Notes: generated by a model from the letters alone, not told the origin. A stretch of DNA of 10,167 nucleotides from Anaerolineae bacterium (GCA_028284565.1 JANQRM010000351.1:1-10167), one strand, 5' to 3'. Shown: positions 1 to 6,461, counted from the first letter of the stretch. Translations and numbers: made by a program.

Positions 1-1
1 A

Positions 2-865
2 GCCATCTTCTGGAATCCCCATCACCTGATTACAGACCGTAGTGTTCAAGCAACCTTTCATAACACCATGGTCGATATGCAATACACCTATGCCGGGATG
101 GATGAATTTGCCAATGACCTTACGGTCACCTGTCACCCGCGTACCATCAGCACAGGAGACAACGACTTGTTGTGGCAATTGGATGACTCAATTACCTTGC
201 AACCAGATAGTGAACGCGAAATTGGGGCATCGTTCCGTGATGATAGTGAAAATCGGATTGGTGGACGCAACATCACCTTGACCAATGTGACCTTTAAAGA
301 AGATAACAATCACGTCGCTGGGTCGCTATACATCAAAAAAGAGGGCGCGAATCGAGCCAAACTTGAATTGCGTAATCCAAGTAGCACTAAGAAGGTTCAA
401 CTTTTATCTGCTGAAGTGCGTGGTCAGAAAATCACCGATTTTGGGCGGATGGAAGCCTTCGCTACTGATGGTATCAGCATCGTCAAATATGGTCGTCGAG
501 ACATGAAACTGAATTTGCGCTCAGTGGATAATCAAGAACATGCGCAAGGCATCGCTGACTTTGAACTCATGCGACGCAAAGAACCGTCTGGTAAGGTCCG
601 TACTGTGGCACTTGTTAGCCAAGGCAAGCAGGGTGGCAATCAACACGCAAATCAACTCGCACTAACCATTGGTGATCGCATTCGTGTTCAAGAAGCACAA
701 GTAGAACATGATGGTGAATACTTCATCATCGGTGAAGAACATCGTTTGAGCAATCAAGCTACGCTATTTGAAACCACATGGTTTCTCGAATCTGCAACCG
801 AAGGCGACTTCTTTACCATCGGCGAAGACGAGATTGGTTCAGGGTCTGTCCTGTTGCCCATCTAA
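2..865 (+). CDS. Phage/tail-like structural protein, C-terminal part (5' end outside window)
   Basis: The reading frame is open from base 2, so the start lies upstream of the window and at least 287 residues are visible; the ATG at 68 is internal to this open frame. The protein is soluble, beta-rich and has no signal peptide or membrane segment. Its C-terminal third has a TIGDRI turn, a GEYFIIGEEHRL segment and a TTWFLES end. I associate this arrangement with tail/virion structural proteins of siphovirus-like phages and prophages, where such a domain closes long tail proteins. That assignment is from memory of the family and is only moderate. No Shine-Dalgarno site is relevant because the gene is truncated by the window edge. 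No clear intrinsic terminator follows. It may belong to a prophage or tail-like particle lying to the left, and it is not obviously linked to the genes on its right. Confidence 0.75.
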   Translation, partial: AIFWNPHHLITDRSVQATFHNTMVDMQYTYAGMDEFANDLTVTCHPRTISTGDNDLLWQLDDSITLQPDSEREIGASFRDDSENRIGGRNITLTNVTFKEDNNHVAGSLYIKKEGANRAKLELRNPSSTKKVQLLSAEVRGQKITDFGRMEAFATDGISIVKYGRRDMKLNLRSVDNQEHAQGIADFELMRRKEPSGKVRTVALVSQGKQGGNQHANQLALTIGDRIRVQEAQVEHDGEYFIIGEEHRLSNQATLFETTWFLESATEGDFFTIGEDEIGSGSVLLPI

Positions 866-942
866 TTTTTTTCGCTCGAAAAAGAACATATGAGCGCAAA
901 TGGCTGTTGTATCAATGTGATGCAGCAGTCATTTTGCATTAA

Positions 943-972
943 TTGACACATGACTCAAGTGTATGATATGCT
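943..972 (+). promoter_or_regulatory. Candidate sigma-70 promoter upstream of a short AT-rich ORF
   Basis: A perfect -35 TTGACA (943-948) is followed after 18 bases by TATGCT (967-972). Transcription would start near 979, about 14 bases before the ATG at 993. The sequence fit is good, but the downstream ORF is doubtful. Confidence 0.4.
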
Positions 973-992
973 GTTCTACGTAGCAGGTAAAT

Positions 993-1223
993 ATGAATAC
1001 TTGCTATATAAAACTCTCGATCTATCCCTCAAAAGGCATTTTTATCACCTACTTTGAGGTTATTTTTTATGCATTTCTCGCTTATGATAATGTATTTTAT
1101 CAATATACAGAATCAGTATTTTTCTCTTCTCAGCTGACGTGTGCGGTACTCAAACTGACCCAATCGCTGTCAGAGACTTCTCGGCAAATGCTGATTTTCC
1201 TAAATGTCATAAAACAATTCTGA
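993..1223 (+). CDS. Doubtful small hypothetical protein
   Basis: This is a 76-codon ORF rich in Phe, Tyr, Ile and Leu, as any AT-rich stretch would give. In its favour are a plausible promoter at 943-972, an AGG at 985-987 five bases before the ATG, and a hairpin that begins over its last codons and contains the TGA. Against it are the lack of a recognisable domain, irregular codon use and no clean membrane-helix pattern. The rest of the 866-1239 gap contains nothing else I can name. It is listed because promoter, ribosome site and hairpin line up, but it could equally be a short non-coding transcript. Confidence 0.25.
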   Translation: MNTCYIKLSIYPSKGIFITYFEVIFYAFLAYDNVFYQYTESVFFSSQLTCAVLKLTQSLSETSRQMLIFLNVIKQF

Positions 1224-1233
1224 CATTTAGGAA
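1197..1233. terminator. 13-bp-arm hairpin between convergent ORFs
   Basis: Perfect inverted repeat: TTCCTAAATGTCA (1197-1209) and TGACATTTAGGAA (1221-1233) separated by 11 bases. It ends 6 bases from the stop of the minus-strand membrane protein and overlaps the stop of the plus-strand ORF, the usual position of a bidirectional terminator. It is not G+C-rich and has no clear U tract on either side, so it may instead be a protein-binding palindrome or an mRNA 3' end stabiliser. Confidence 0.45.
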
Positions 1234-1239
1234 TGGCTA

Positions 1240-1698
1240 TCATGCTTTAATTCTTACTACCTTACCATTTGTAAAATGCACATATTTTGCCGGCTTTCCG
1301 GGCTTCGGTATACCATAAACCCAGCGTTGTTTAGTTACACCACTCTTGGAGATCTCTGACTGAATTTTCTTGGGGTCACCCCATGCAAGTTTGACCATGT
1401 TAGCATCAAAACCGATAGCAATACGCTTATCAAGCATTGCATCAATTTCTGCTGTGGAACATCGATTACGGAGACCCCTTATAGCTTCAATCCGCGCTTT
1501 TTCCAGTAGACGATTTCGCCACCATTCCCAACATCGATAGCCAATGTACAGCACGACCAGCAGTGGAAAAATCAAGAATGTCCACAACCCAACCTCTTCA
1601 GTAATCAACAAGAAAGGCAACAGAATGATTGATAAACCTAATCCAATAGGCACGGCTATGAGCACTATCCCGTATAGGCTTCTCCGAAATCGGTACAT
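1240..1698 (-). CDS. Small two-helix membrane protein with BamE/SmpA-like C-terminal segment
   Basis: The 152-residue protein starts at the ATG at 1698, chosen over an in-frame ATG at 1737 because GAGGGA (1702-1707) lies just upstream at Shine-Dalgarno distance. Residues about 8-33 and 37-56 form two hydrophobic helices separated by an acidic turn (TEE), followed by a Trp/Arg-rich stretch (CWEWWRNR) expected at the cytoplasmic membrane face. Residues about 94-152 contain a GF(x4)VKLAWGDP segment, then QRWVYG, KYVHF and NGKV. This order resembles the small domain of SmpA/BamE-like and DUF2845-like proteins, in which the WG-P turn precedes two beta strands. Specific function is unknown. It is divergently oriented from the regulatory gene at 1835, and nothing ties it to the TIR or CRISPR genes. 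Confidence 0.75.
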   Translation of the reverse strand: MYRFRRSLYGIVLIAVPIGLGLSIILLPFLLITEEVGLWTFLIFPLLVVLYIGYRCWEWWRNRLLEKARIEAIRGLRNRCSTAEIDAMLDKRIAIGFDANMVKLAWGDPKKIQSEISKSGVTKQRWVYGIPKPGKPAKYVHFTNGKVVRIKA

Positions 1699-1773
1699 AA
1701 TTCCCTCACTTAGCACTATTATCCTACAGTTTATCATCTGATATGATCGAGGCAGTCAGGTTATGACAATTGG

Positions 1774-1802
1774 TTGACCAATCTCATATGATATTGTATG
1801 AT
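1774..1802 (+). promoter_or_regulatory. Near-consensus sigma-70 promoter
   Basis: TTGACC (1774-1779), an exact 17-base spacer, then TATGAT (1797-1802). Transcription would start near 1809, giving a leader of roughly 26 bases before the ATG at 1835. The -10 box touches the first base of the 13-bp-arm inverted repeat that follows, so a protein bound there would block RNA polymerase. Confidence 0.75.
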
Positions 1803-1836
1803 AATGTCACGTACACATACCATTACGTGACATTAT
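1801..1836. promoter_or_regulatory. Perfect 13-bp-arm inverted repeat over the transcription and translation start
   Basis: ATAATGTCACGTA (1801-1813) and TACGTGACATTAT (1824-1836) flank a 10-base centre. The right arm includes the first two bases of the ATG at 1835, and the left arm overlaps the -10 box and the predicted transcription start. The inner part, TGTCACG-N14-CGTGACA (1805-1832), recurs at 2532-2559. It could be an autoregulatory operator, a recombinase-binding site (13-bp arms around a short centre is the loxP/FRT plan), or an RNA hairpin masking the start codon. Confidence 0.7.
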
Positions 1837-2557
1837 GAGTAATCAACAGGCTTTCCGCCAACTCGCTATCGGAAAAGGCATCCTCTCGCCGAAGATTCAG
1901 TATGATCGGCGTGCTGGTGACTATACCATCTGCATTACCATCCCTGCCTCCGATGGTGTTGGCTTCGTTGATGCCGGAGTCGGAGTGTATCAGACGCTAG
2001 CACAGGCAAAAGATCAATTGTCAGATGACATTGCGAAATTCCTGCTGCGTTACCCCGATGCTAAAGATAAAGTCGCGTCACGCTATCACAAGGCGACAGA
2101 TAGTCAGAACACCTTCGAGCAATCCAATACAGATGACCGACGTGCTAGTACATATCAACTGCTGCAAGCGTTACAAAATGAAGAGCATCCCTATTATCAG
2201 GATGATTTGCTGGCACAACTGGCAACAGATGCCCTTGCCTACATCATCAGCCTTGAAGCGCAACTGCCACCCACTACGGCAAAAGGCACATATGAGAGTA
2301 AACTGCCCGAGCAACCTAAAAAAGCTATTGAATGGGAACAACCTATTGCACGTCAACACCCCGTCTATACTTTCGATCTGATCTGTCCCTACTGTGGCGA
2401 TGAGGTGACTCTTGAACGTCACTCTCCGCATGCGCCAAAACATTGTGACAAAGACGAGTGTGGCATTGAGCATCGTCGAACACTTGCCCGCGAACGCAAA
2501 CGCCGCCAGCGTGAACGAGAACGCAATCGTATGTCACGTAATGATAACAATTCGTGA
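1835..2557 (+). CDS. Zinc-ribbon protein with very basic C-terminal tail, putative DNA-binding regulator
   Basis: A 240-residue protein of no family I recognise. Residues 1-75 look like a small alpha/beta domain (IQYDRRAGDYTICITIP, then a Gly/Val-rich turn and a helix). Residues 100-145 are helical. Residues 184-209 carry CPYC-x16-CDKDEC, that is C184, C187, C204 and C209, a plausible zinc knuckle, followed by H213. Residues 214-232 are almost all Arg, Lys and Glu, suiting nucleic-acid binding. The start is the only ATG available; it has no convincing Shine-Dalgarno site and sits inside an inverted repeat. The gene lies 37 bases upstream of the recombinase on the same strand. A role as excisionase-like or regulatory partner of the recombinase is inference from position, zinc ligands and basic tail. 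Confidence 0.85.
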   Translation: MSNQQAFRQLAIGKGILSPKIQYDRRAGDYTICITIPASDGVGFVDAGVGVYQTLAQAKDQLSDDIAKFLLRYPDAKDKVASRYHKATDSQNTFEQSNTDDRRASTYQLLQALQNEEHPYYQDDLLAQLATDALAYIISLEAQLPPTTAKGTYESKLPEQPKKAIEWEQPIARQHPVYTFDLICPYCGDEVTLERHSPHAPKHCDKDECGIEHRRTLARERKRRQRERERNRMSRNDNNS

Positions 2558-2559
2558 CA
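2532..2559. promoter_or_regulatory. Second copy of the TGTCACG-N14-CGTGACA site
   Basis: TGTCACG (2532-2538) and CGTGACA (2553-2559) are separated by 14 bases, exactly the spacing in the core of the repeat at 1805-1832. The ten bases ATGTCACGTA are shared outright. The site covers the stop codon of the zinc-ribbon gene and lies 35 bases before the recombinase start, so one protein could act on both genes. Confidence 0.6.
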
Positions 2560-2580
2560 CATTCAAAGTAGACCAATCTC

Positions 2581-2586
2581 AAAGGA
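2581..2586 (+). promoter_or_regulatory. Ribosome binding site that fixes the recombinase start
   Basis: AAAGGA lies 8 bases before the ATG at 2595. The frame stays open further upstream to an ATG at 2412, but that extension lies inside the preceding gene and has no comparable site. Confidence 0.7.
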
Positions 2587-2594
2587 TACTCCTT

Positions 2595-3620
2595 ATGTCT
2601 GACACCCTCCCTGCTCCACAACCCGATGGCTTTGCAGAAATCGTACAAATTAACGAAGTCCCACTCGATCAGCATCCTGCGCTGGTCTATCTGGCTGGAC
2701 TGACGAGTGATAACAGTCGCCGTATGATGACGCGTCACCTGAACACAATTGCGCTCTGGTTGGGTGCACCCGATGATATTGTGAACGAAGCGACTAGTGG
2801 TCGCCCGAAGAAGATAGATCGAACTTTCTTGCATGTGCGCTGGCAAGATCTACGCTTCCAACACACAACAATGATTCGCACGGTACTAATGCGCGAATAT
2901 TCGGATGCAACAGTCAATGTGATGCTCTCTGCCCTACGCGGTGTGATTCGCACTGCATGGAAATTGGGGTACATGGATGCGGAAAGCTATCAACGCGCTG
3001 TCGATGTAGCCAATGTAAAGAGTGAGACCTTACCTTCAGGTCGTGATGTGCGTCCCCTAGAAATGAAGGCTCTACTGGATACCTGTAATCTGAATGATGA
3101 GCCAACGCGTAAAGATGTCCGTGATGCTGCGATGATGGCTGTCTTATATGCCACAGGCTTACGTCGCGCTGAGTGTGCTAGTCTGCTGGTTGAGGATTAT
3201 GAAACTGAGAGTGGCAAGATTGCCATCACCAGAGGCAAAGGCAAGAAACAACGCACGGTCTACATTGCCAATAAGGCGAAGCAGCTACTTGATTTATGGC
3301 TGGTAGTACGTGGTGAGCATGAGGGTGAATTGTGGCACGCGATTGACCGACACGGCAATATGGATACCAGCAAAGGGATTACAGCTCAGGCGATTTACAA
3401 CATGCTCCGCTCACGGGCGAAACAAGCAGGAATTTCCAATTTCTCGCCTCATGACTTACGCCGAACCTTTGTAGGCAATGCGCTGGATGCAGGCATTGAT
3501 ACCGTGACAGTGAGCAAGATTGTGGGACACGCCTCCCCTGCTACCACCGCACGCTATGACCGACGTGGCGAACGTGCGAAGGAACAGGCAGCGCATAAGA
3601 TTGACTTACCGATTAGGTGA
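2595..3620 (+). CDS. Tyrosine recombinase (phage-integrase family)
   Basis: A 341-residue site-specific recombinase that would cut and rejoin DNA through a 3'-phosphotyrosine. Residues about 25-140 form the helical core-binding domain and about 150-335 the catalytic domain. The full active-site set is visible: R190 in ATGLRRAE, K215 in TRGKGKKQR, H286 and R289 in SPHDLRRTF, H312 in VGHAS, and the nucleophile Y321 in TARYDRR. Length fits single-chain XerC/D-like and integron/phage integrases of about 300-350 residues. It follows the zinc-ribbon gene on the same strand after 37 bases. A second copy of the palindromic site lies in that junction, suggesting co-regulation. No tRNA or obvious attachment-site duplication is seen in the window, so its substrate DNA is unknown. 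It faces the TIR-FGE gene tail to tail across 64 bases with no clear terminator. Confidence 0.95.
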   Translation: MSDTLPAPQPDGFAEIVQINEVPLDQHPALVYLAGLTSDNSRRMMTRHLNTIALWLGAPDDIVNEATSGRPKKIDRTFLHVRWQDLRFQHTTMIRTVLMREYSDATVNVMLSALRGVIRTAWKLGYMDAESYQRAVDVANVKSETLPSGRDVRPLEMKALLDTCNLNDEPTRKDVRDAAMMAVLYATGLRRAECASLLVEDYETESGKIAITRGKGKKQRTVYIANKAKQLLDLWLVVRGEHEGELWHAIDRHGNMDTSKGITAQAIYNMLRSRAKQAGISNFSPHDLRRTFVGNALDAGIDTVTVSKIVGHASPATTARYDRRGERAKEQAAHKIDLPIR

Positions 3621-3684
3621 GATAAACCGCTTCGCGCACAGGAAACAGTGTCCAGAGTTATCCATCATAAGAGGGTGAAACAGC

Positions 3685-5088
3685 TTAGGCAAATTCATCT
3701 AGGCGTACCAATCGAAAACCCAAATCAGGGGCTTCGTATGTCGGGGATTTTGAGCGAATAAACGAATGATGCAAGTGTCGTTTTCGACTACGCCAACCTC
3801 CACCGTGTATTTGCTGTTCCTTAATTTCCGATGTGTTTTTATATTTAGCTAAATCTTCGTAGATAATCCACTCCCAAACATTGCCCACTAGATCGTATAC
3901 ACCAAATGGACTTACGCCTTTAGGATAGCGATCAACAGCAGTTGTCCCTCGCTGTGCTTTATTTCGATTTTTCTGTGACTGTCGCACATTACAAAGCATA
4001 TGAGAATACTTATTGCCCCACGGATAATCGTAGCCTTCATCACCTTGTATCGCCCGTAAACGCTCCCATGTGGTGGGCAAAGATAATCGTAGATTTGTTA
4101 CTTCTTGTAGCCAACGTGTAAATGCGACACATTCATACCAATTAACCATCGTCATCGGATGCTCTAGCCGACCTTGAACAGCTTTTTTTAGATGTTTATG
4201 GTTATTAAACCAATGAAACTCAGAGTGGGAATGTTTCCAATATCGTGGCGTATAATAAGCGCCCTTGTTATGTAAGTTAGTCTCATCTGAAGTAAAACTA
4301 AGGAAATTTTGTCCTGTAATCGGATATTTCATCATATAAAAATTATAGTCGATTTCCCTTTCCTCACCCTCACTGATATATGAGCCTGCGGGAATCCACA
4401 CCCAATTTTCGTCCTTAGAAACCCAATCCATCTGCAGGTGTGATGCAATCTCTTGGTTCTTTTTATTTTTATTTTTGCGCTCGTTATCCATACGTTCTTT
4501 GAGACGCTCAATACGCTTTTTCGTCTGCTTCGGCTCATATCGACGCTCATAAAGTAAATATAGCAAATAATAATAGGCATTGGTAAACTCACGATTCTTG
4601 ATAAATTCATCAATCTGATTATTGATTTCATTTGAACGTAAGCCACTAAAACCATCCCAGAAAATATCTTCCGAATTATCATGGGCATGTCTTTTAATCA
4701 ATACATTAGCAGTCCCGATCAGGTTCGCACCGTAATCACTTAGCTTGCCACTCGCAATATTAATATTTTGTATGTGACTAAGCCACTCAGGTACTTCCCA
4801 GCGTCCTTCGATAATGCAAGGTAAGATTGGGATTCTTTTGCGTTGAGCAATGAATATTTCTTCAATACAATATGGGGATTGTGCTGCCAAAGACGACCAT
4901 AAAACAACCATCAGGGAAGATTTCCCAATCTCGGCAGTTACTTTTTTCCACCATGCCATACCCCCAGATAGCTCCACAGAACTGACCCAAGGTTTATACT
5001 TTCCATCTTCGTATGTCTTTACAATCTGCTCAAGTATGGGTTTATTATCAGTTGAGTGACAAATAAAAATCTGCTCTTTTTCGCTCAT
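3685..5088 (-). CDS. TIR domain fused to FGE-sulfatase-fold domain, putative defence/signalling effector
   Basis: The 467-residue start at 5088 is chosen over an in-frame ATG at 5106 because AAAGG (5097-5101) lies 8 bases before it. Residues about 5-130 are a TIR domain: IFICHSTDN opening strand, W34 region followed by LSGG, and a CxxE motif with C74 and E77, E77 being the position of the NAD-cleaving glutamate in enzymatic TIRs. Residues 150-218 are a helical, highly charged linker. Residues about 229-464 have the formylglycine-generating-enzyme/EgtB/PvdO fold: WIPAGS, HPMTMVNWYEC, LPTTWERLR, YPWGN, GVYDLVGNVWEW, GGGWRS and LGFRLVR. The cysteines that make authentic FGE catalytic are absent after GGGW, so it more likely senses a ligand or protein than oxidises cysteine. 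Its composition is visibly A+T-richer than the recombinase and cas genes. NADase-type immune signalling is inferred from the family. Confidence 0.93.
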   Translation of the reverse strand: MSEKEQIFICHSTDNKPILEQIVKTYEDGKYKPWVSSVELSGGMAWWKKVTAEIGKSSLMVVLWSSLAAQSPYCIEEIFIAQRKRIPILPCIIEGRWEVPEWLSHIQNINIASGKLSDYGANLIGTANVLIKRHAHDNSEDIFWDGFSGLRSNEINNQIDEFIKNREFTNAYYYLLYLLYERRYEPKQTKKRIERLKERMDNERKNKNKKNQEIASHLQMDWVSKDENWVWIPAGSYISEGEEREIDYNFYMMKYPITGQNFLSFTSDETNLHNKGAYYTPRYWKHSHSEFHWFNNHKHLKKAVQGRLEHPMTMVNWYECVAFTRWLQEVTNLRLSLPTTWERLRAIQGDEGYDYPWGNKYSHMLCNVRQSQKNRNKAQRGTTAVDRYPKGVSPFGVYDLVGNVWEWIIYEDLAKYKNTSEIKEQQIHGGGWRSRKRHLHHSFIRSKSPTYEAPDLGFRLVRLDEFA

Positions 5089-5141
5089 CGTGCATGCCTT
5101 TGACATAAAATGAATTTGAAGATACTATGAAATTAAGTTAC

Positions 5142-5211
5142 CCAACTGACTAGAGCTAAAAGCCAGTGAGTTGGATAATACCTAGCATTGCGCTATGGAC
5201 GAAACGCAATG
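5142..5211. repeat. Two tandem hairpins upstream of the TIR-FGE gene
   Basis: First: CCAACT-g-ACT (5142-5151) pairs with AGT-g-AGTTGG (5165-5174), with one G-G mismatch. Second: CATTGCG (5186-5192) pairs with CGCAATG (5205-5211) around 12 bases. CCTAG also occurs at 5181 and 5221, flanking the second hairpin. They lie 54-123 bases upstream of the TIR-FGE start and could be part of its leader, an operator, or the decayed end of an older element. No strong -35/-10 pair for the TIR-FGE gene was found. Confidence 0.4.
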
Positions 5212-5385
5212 GGATTAAGTCCTAGAGTAAGATATGTTATATTCGTGGAACAAATCACACAGCGTCATCTGAAAAAGCATGTCCGAACGATAACGCAAAA
5301 AAACACAGAATCACTTTTCGAACTTACCAAGATAAACTTGGACTCGATTACATCACTGTGAAGCGTTTTCCAATAGGATTGTGCT

Positions 5386-5547
5386 ATGACGTGTCATAAC
5401 TGTGGCGATTGCGGTGCAATTGCAATGGCGCCAAACCTCGGCGACGAAGGTCTCCAGTATAGGGTGTCGGAATTTGTTAACCGGATAGGGCCCCATATCT
5501 GTCTAGAACGACCCCTTGCGTTTCTTAATTTCGAATGCTTCTATTGA
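5386..5547 (+). CDS. Possible 53-aa CxxC mini-protein between the TIR genes
   Basis: The ORF begins ATG at 5386 with TAGGA (5374-5378) 7 bases upstream, a fair Shine-Dalgarno site. The predicted peptide starts MTCHNCGDCG, with cysteines at 3, 6 and 9 in a CxxCxxC pattern, then a Gly-rich turn and a mixed polar/hydrophobic body with further cysteines at 39 and 51. It ends at 5547, overlapping the last 7 bases of the oppositely oriented stand-alone TIR gene. Codon use looks coding-like, but the ORF is short and I recognise no family. It could be a metal-binding partner of a TIR gene, a gene remnant, or chance. A near-palindrome (TATGAC-GT-GTCATA, 5385-5398) lies over its start codon. Confidence 0.4.
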   Translation: MTCHNCGDCGAIAMAPNLGDEGLQYRVSEFVNRIGPHICLERPLAFLNFECFY

Positions 5548-5936
5548 TTGCCTCTCAGTAGAGCGATTTCTGCAATATAAATCGCATGAATGAGTTCCTC
5601 AAAATTACCCAAGCCATTGCCAAAATTGATATATTGGATGTGTTTTAGCTTATCTGGTGGGTCAATGCGGTTACTCAACTTTACGGGGAAAATTATCTTG
5701 TTAAGACTCAGTGCTAAATCGACTTCTTTGGCGCAGGCTTCGGAGTTTAGAGATGCTTCACTCATTAAAAAGATCAATCCCTCAGATTCCATAACCTGCT
5801 TGTCAAGTTCTTTTGCCCAAGCTACACCCCCTAATAAATGTTCATCATACCAGACATCGTGACGGACTCTTAAGCGGTCAACAATGAGTTGGCAGACAAT
5901 CTTATCATTATGTGAGTAACTAACAAATATTTTCAT
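5541..5936 (-). CDS. Stand-alone TIR domain protein
   Basis: A 131-residue protein that is essentially one TIR domain. The ATG at 5936 is chosen because it puts MKIFVSYSHND, the standard first strand and box 1 of bacterial TIR_2 proteins, at the N-terminus; an in-frame TTG at 5966 has no ribosome site. Further marks are HDVWYDEHLLGG (the W-D/E loop, residues 26-37), GLIFLMSEASLNSEACAKEV with CxxE ending at E71 (the candidate catalytic glutamate), and IIFPVKL as the following strand. No second domain, signal peptide or membrane segment is seen. Bacterial TIRs cleave NAD+ or make cyclic-ADP-ribose-type signals in antiphage systems; that this one does so is inference. It lies on the same strand as the TIR-FGE gene but about 450 bases upstream of it, so co-transcription is uncertain. 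Confidence 0.9.
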   Translation of the reverse strand: MKIFVSYSHNDKIVCQLIVDRLRVRHDVWYDEHLLGGVAWAKELDKQVMESEGLIFLMSEASLNSEACAKEVDLALSLNKIIFPVKLSNRIDPPDKLKHIQYINFGNGLGNFEELIHAIYIAEIALLRGNQ

Positions 5937-5974
5937 GAATGGACTCTGATTTATCTTTATTACCAAGTTTGATT

Positions 5975-5980
5975 ATTATA
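5975..5980 (-). promoter_or_regulatory. Candidate -10 box for the stand-alone TIR gene
   Basis: A perfect TATAAT on the minus strand, about 40 bases upstream of the ATG at 5936. No matching -35 box was found at 16-18 bases, so it may need an activator. Confidence 0.35.
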
Positions 5981-6237
5981 ACCAACTCTGGCAATCGGGG
6001 AAACAAAGAGCTAACAGCAGACAAGATTATTTTGCCGATTGAGTGAAATATACCTTGAGCCTATCTTCTTTTAGTCTTTGAACGGAGGCAGGCAATTCGT
6101 TCGTACACATGGCAACTTGGGGTTATTTGCATATTCCCGATAGTCGGACTATTTTACCTAGGGACTCGAATTAGACAGAAATAAAGATAATATACCTTGC
6201 GAGAGTCTGTGTCCATAAACTCAATCATCTACACTGG
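5981..6237. other. Intergenic stretch with no supported gene
   Basis: Only very short ORFs occur here. The longest, beginning MATWGYLHIP at 6108, lacks a ribosome site at proper distance. No repeats, tRNA-like folding or terminator were recognised. Confidence 0.5.
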
Positions 6238-6268
6238 TTGACAACAAATGGGACAGTCAGAGTACAAT
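6238..6268 (+). promoter_or_regulatory. Candidate plus-strand promoter pointing at the small membrane-protein gene
   Basis: TTGACA (6238-6243) and TACAAT (6263-6268) are separated by 19 bases, one or two more than ideal. A start near 6275 would give an RNA of about 65-75 bases ending after the hairpin at 6307-6338, convergent with the 37-aa gene. Confidence 0.4.
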
Positions 6269-6274
6269 GGGTTT

Positions 6275-6347
6275 AGCTATTTATCGTTCACACGATATGG
6301 CAATACAATAGGAGCTGGTCTGCACACTAGCTCCTATTTCGTTGTTG
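6275..6347 (+). ncRNA. Hypothetical short RNA convergent with the 37-aa membrane-protein gene
   Basis: Inferred only from a candidate promoter at 6238-6268 and a 10-bp-stem hairpin with a T-rich tail (6307-6350). No ORF lies within it. It would be complementary to the 3' untranslated part of the minus-strand small-protein mRNA, an arrangement known from TxpA/RatA-like type I toxin-antitoxin loci. No RNA family is recognised. Confidence 0.25.
6307..6338. terminator. 10-bp-stem hairpin, likely bidirectional terminator
   Basis: AATAGGAGCT (6307-6316) and AGCTCCTATT (6329-6338) form a perfect stem with a 12-base loop. On the plus strand it is followed by TTCGTTGTTGTTATT, a fairly U-rich tail. 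On the minus strand it begins 9 bases after the stop of the 37-aa gene, the expected terminator position. Confidence 0.6.
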
Positions 6348-6461
6348 TTATTGCTCTTCACATTCATGTTCAAGTCGCTTAATACTCAGGTAATGTCCGA
6401 CCAGTTGCGAGACGATAGCGACGATAGTACCTACAACTATGGTGATGAGAATCTCAGTCAT
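6348..6461 (-). CDS. 37-aa single-span membrane peptide
   Basis: The peptide has a short N-terminus (MTE), one hydrophobic helix from about residue 4 to 26 (ILITIVVGTIVAIVSQLVGHYL), and a charged tail (SIKRLEHECEEQ). A full-consensus ribosome site, AAAGGAGGTG (6472-6481), lies 10 bases before the ATG and makes this a convincing real gene despite its length. A hairpin terminator follows the stop after 9 bases, and a hairpin with a T5 tail (6513-6536) lies in the upstream region. Size, one helix and charged C-terminus are like type I toxins and other membrane mini-proteins, but no family is recognised. A convergent promoter-hairpin unit overlaps its 3' region. It might alternatively be a membrane subunit or regulator for the nearby TIR genes. 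Confidence 0.75.
   Translation of the reverse strand: MTEILITIVVGTIVAIVSQLVGHYLSIKRLEHECEEQ

Noticed and set aside
866..900. CGCTC...GAGCG hairpin after the tail-like gene as its terminator
   Set aside because: The stem is only 5 bp and the T run precedes rather than follows it on the coding strand.
2412..2594. N-terminal extension of the recombinase to an upstream in-frame ATG
   Set aside because: It lies inside the zinc-ribbon gene, adds residues unlike an integrase, and has no ribosome site; AAAGGA before 2595 is better.
2343..2846. Long minus-strand open frame
   Set aside because: It is antisense to two well-supported genes, has unusual Cys/His-rich composition and no domain.
3685..5088. 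Diversity-generating retroelement target, because FGE-fold domains often serve as variable proteins
   Set aside because: No reverse transcriptase, template repeat or adenine-biased variable region was seen in the window.
5209..5361. Plus-strand 50-codon ORF (MGLSPRVRYV...) before the CxxC mini-protein
   Set aside because: There is no convincing ribosome site, no recognisable motif, and its start overlaps a hairpin arm.
5100..6300. tRNA or attachment-site copy as integration target for the recombinase
   Set aside because: No tRNA T-loop or cloverleaf pattern was found, and no long direct repeat was noticed.
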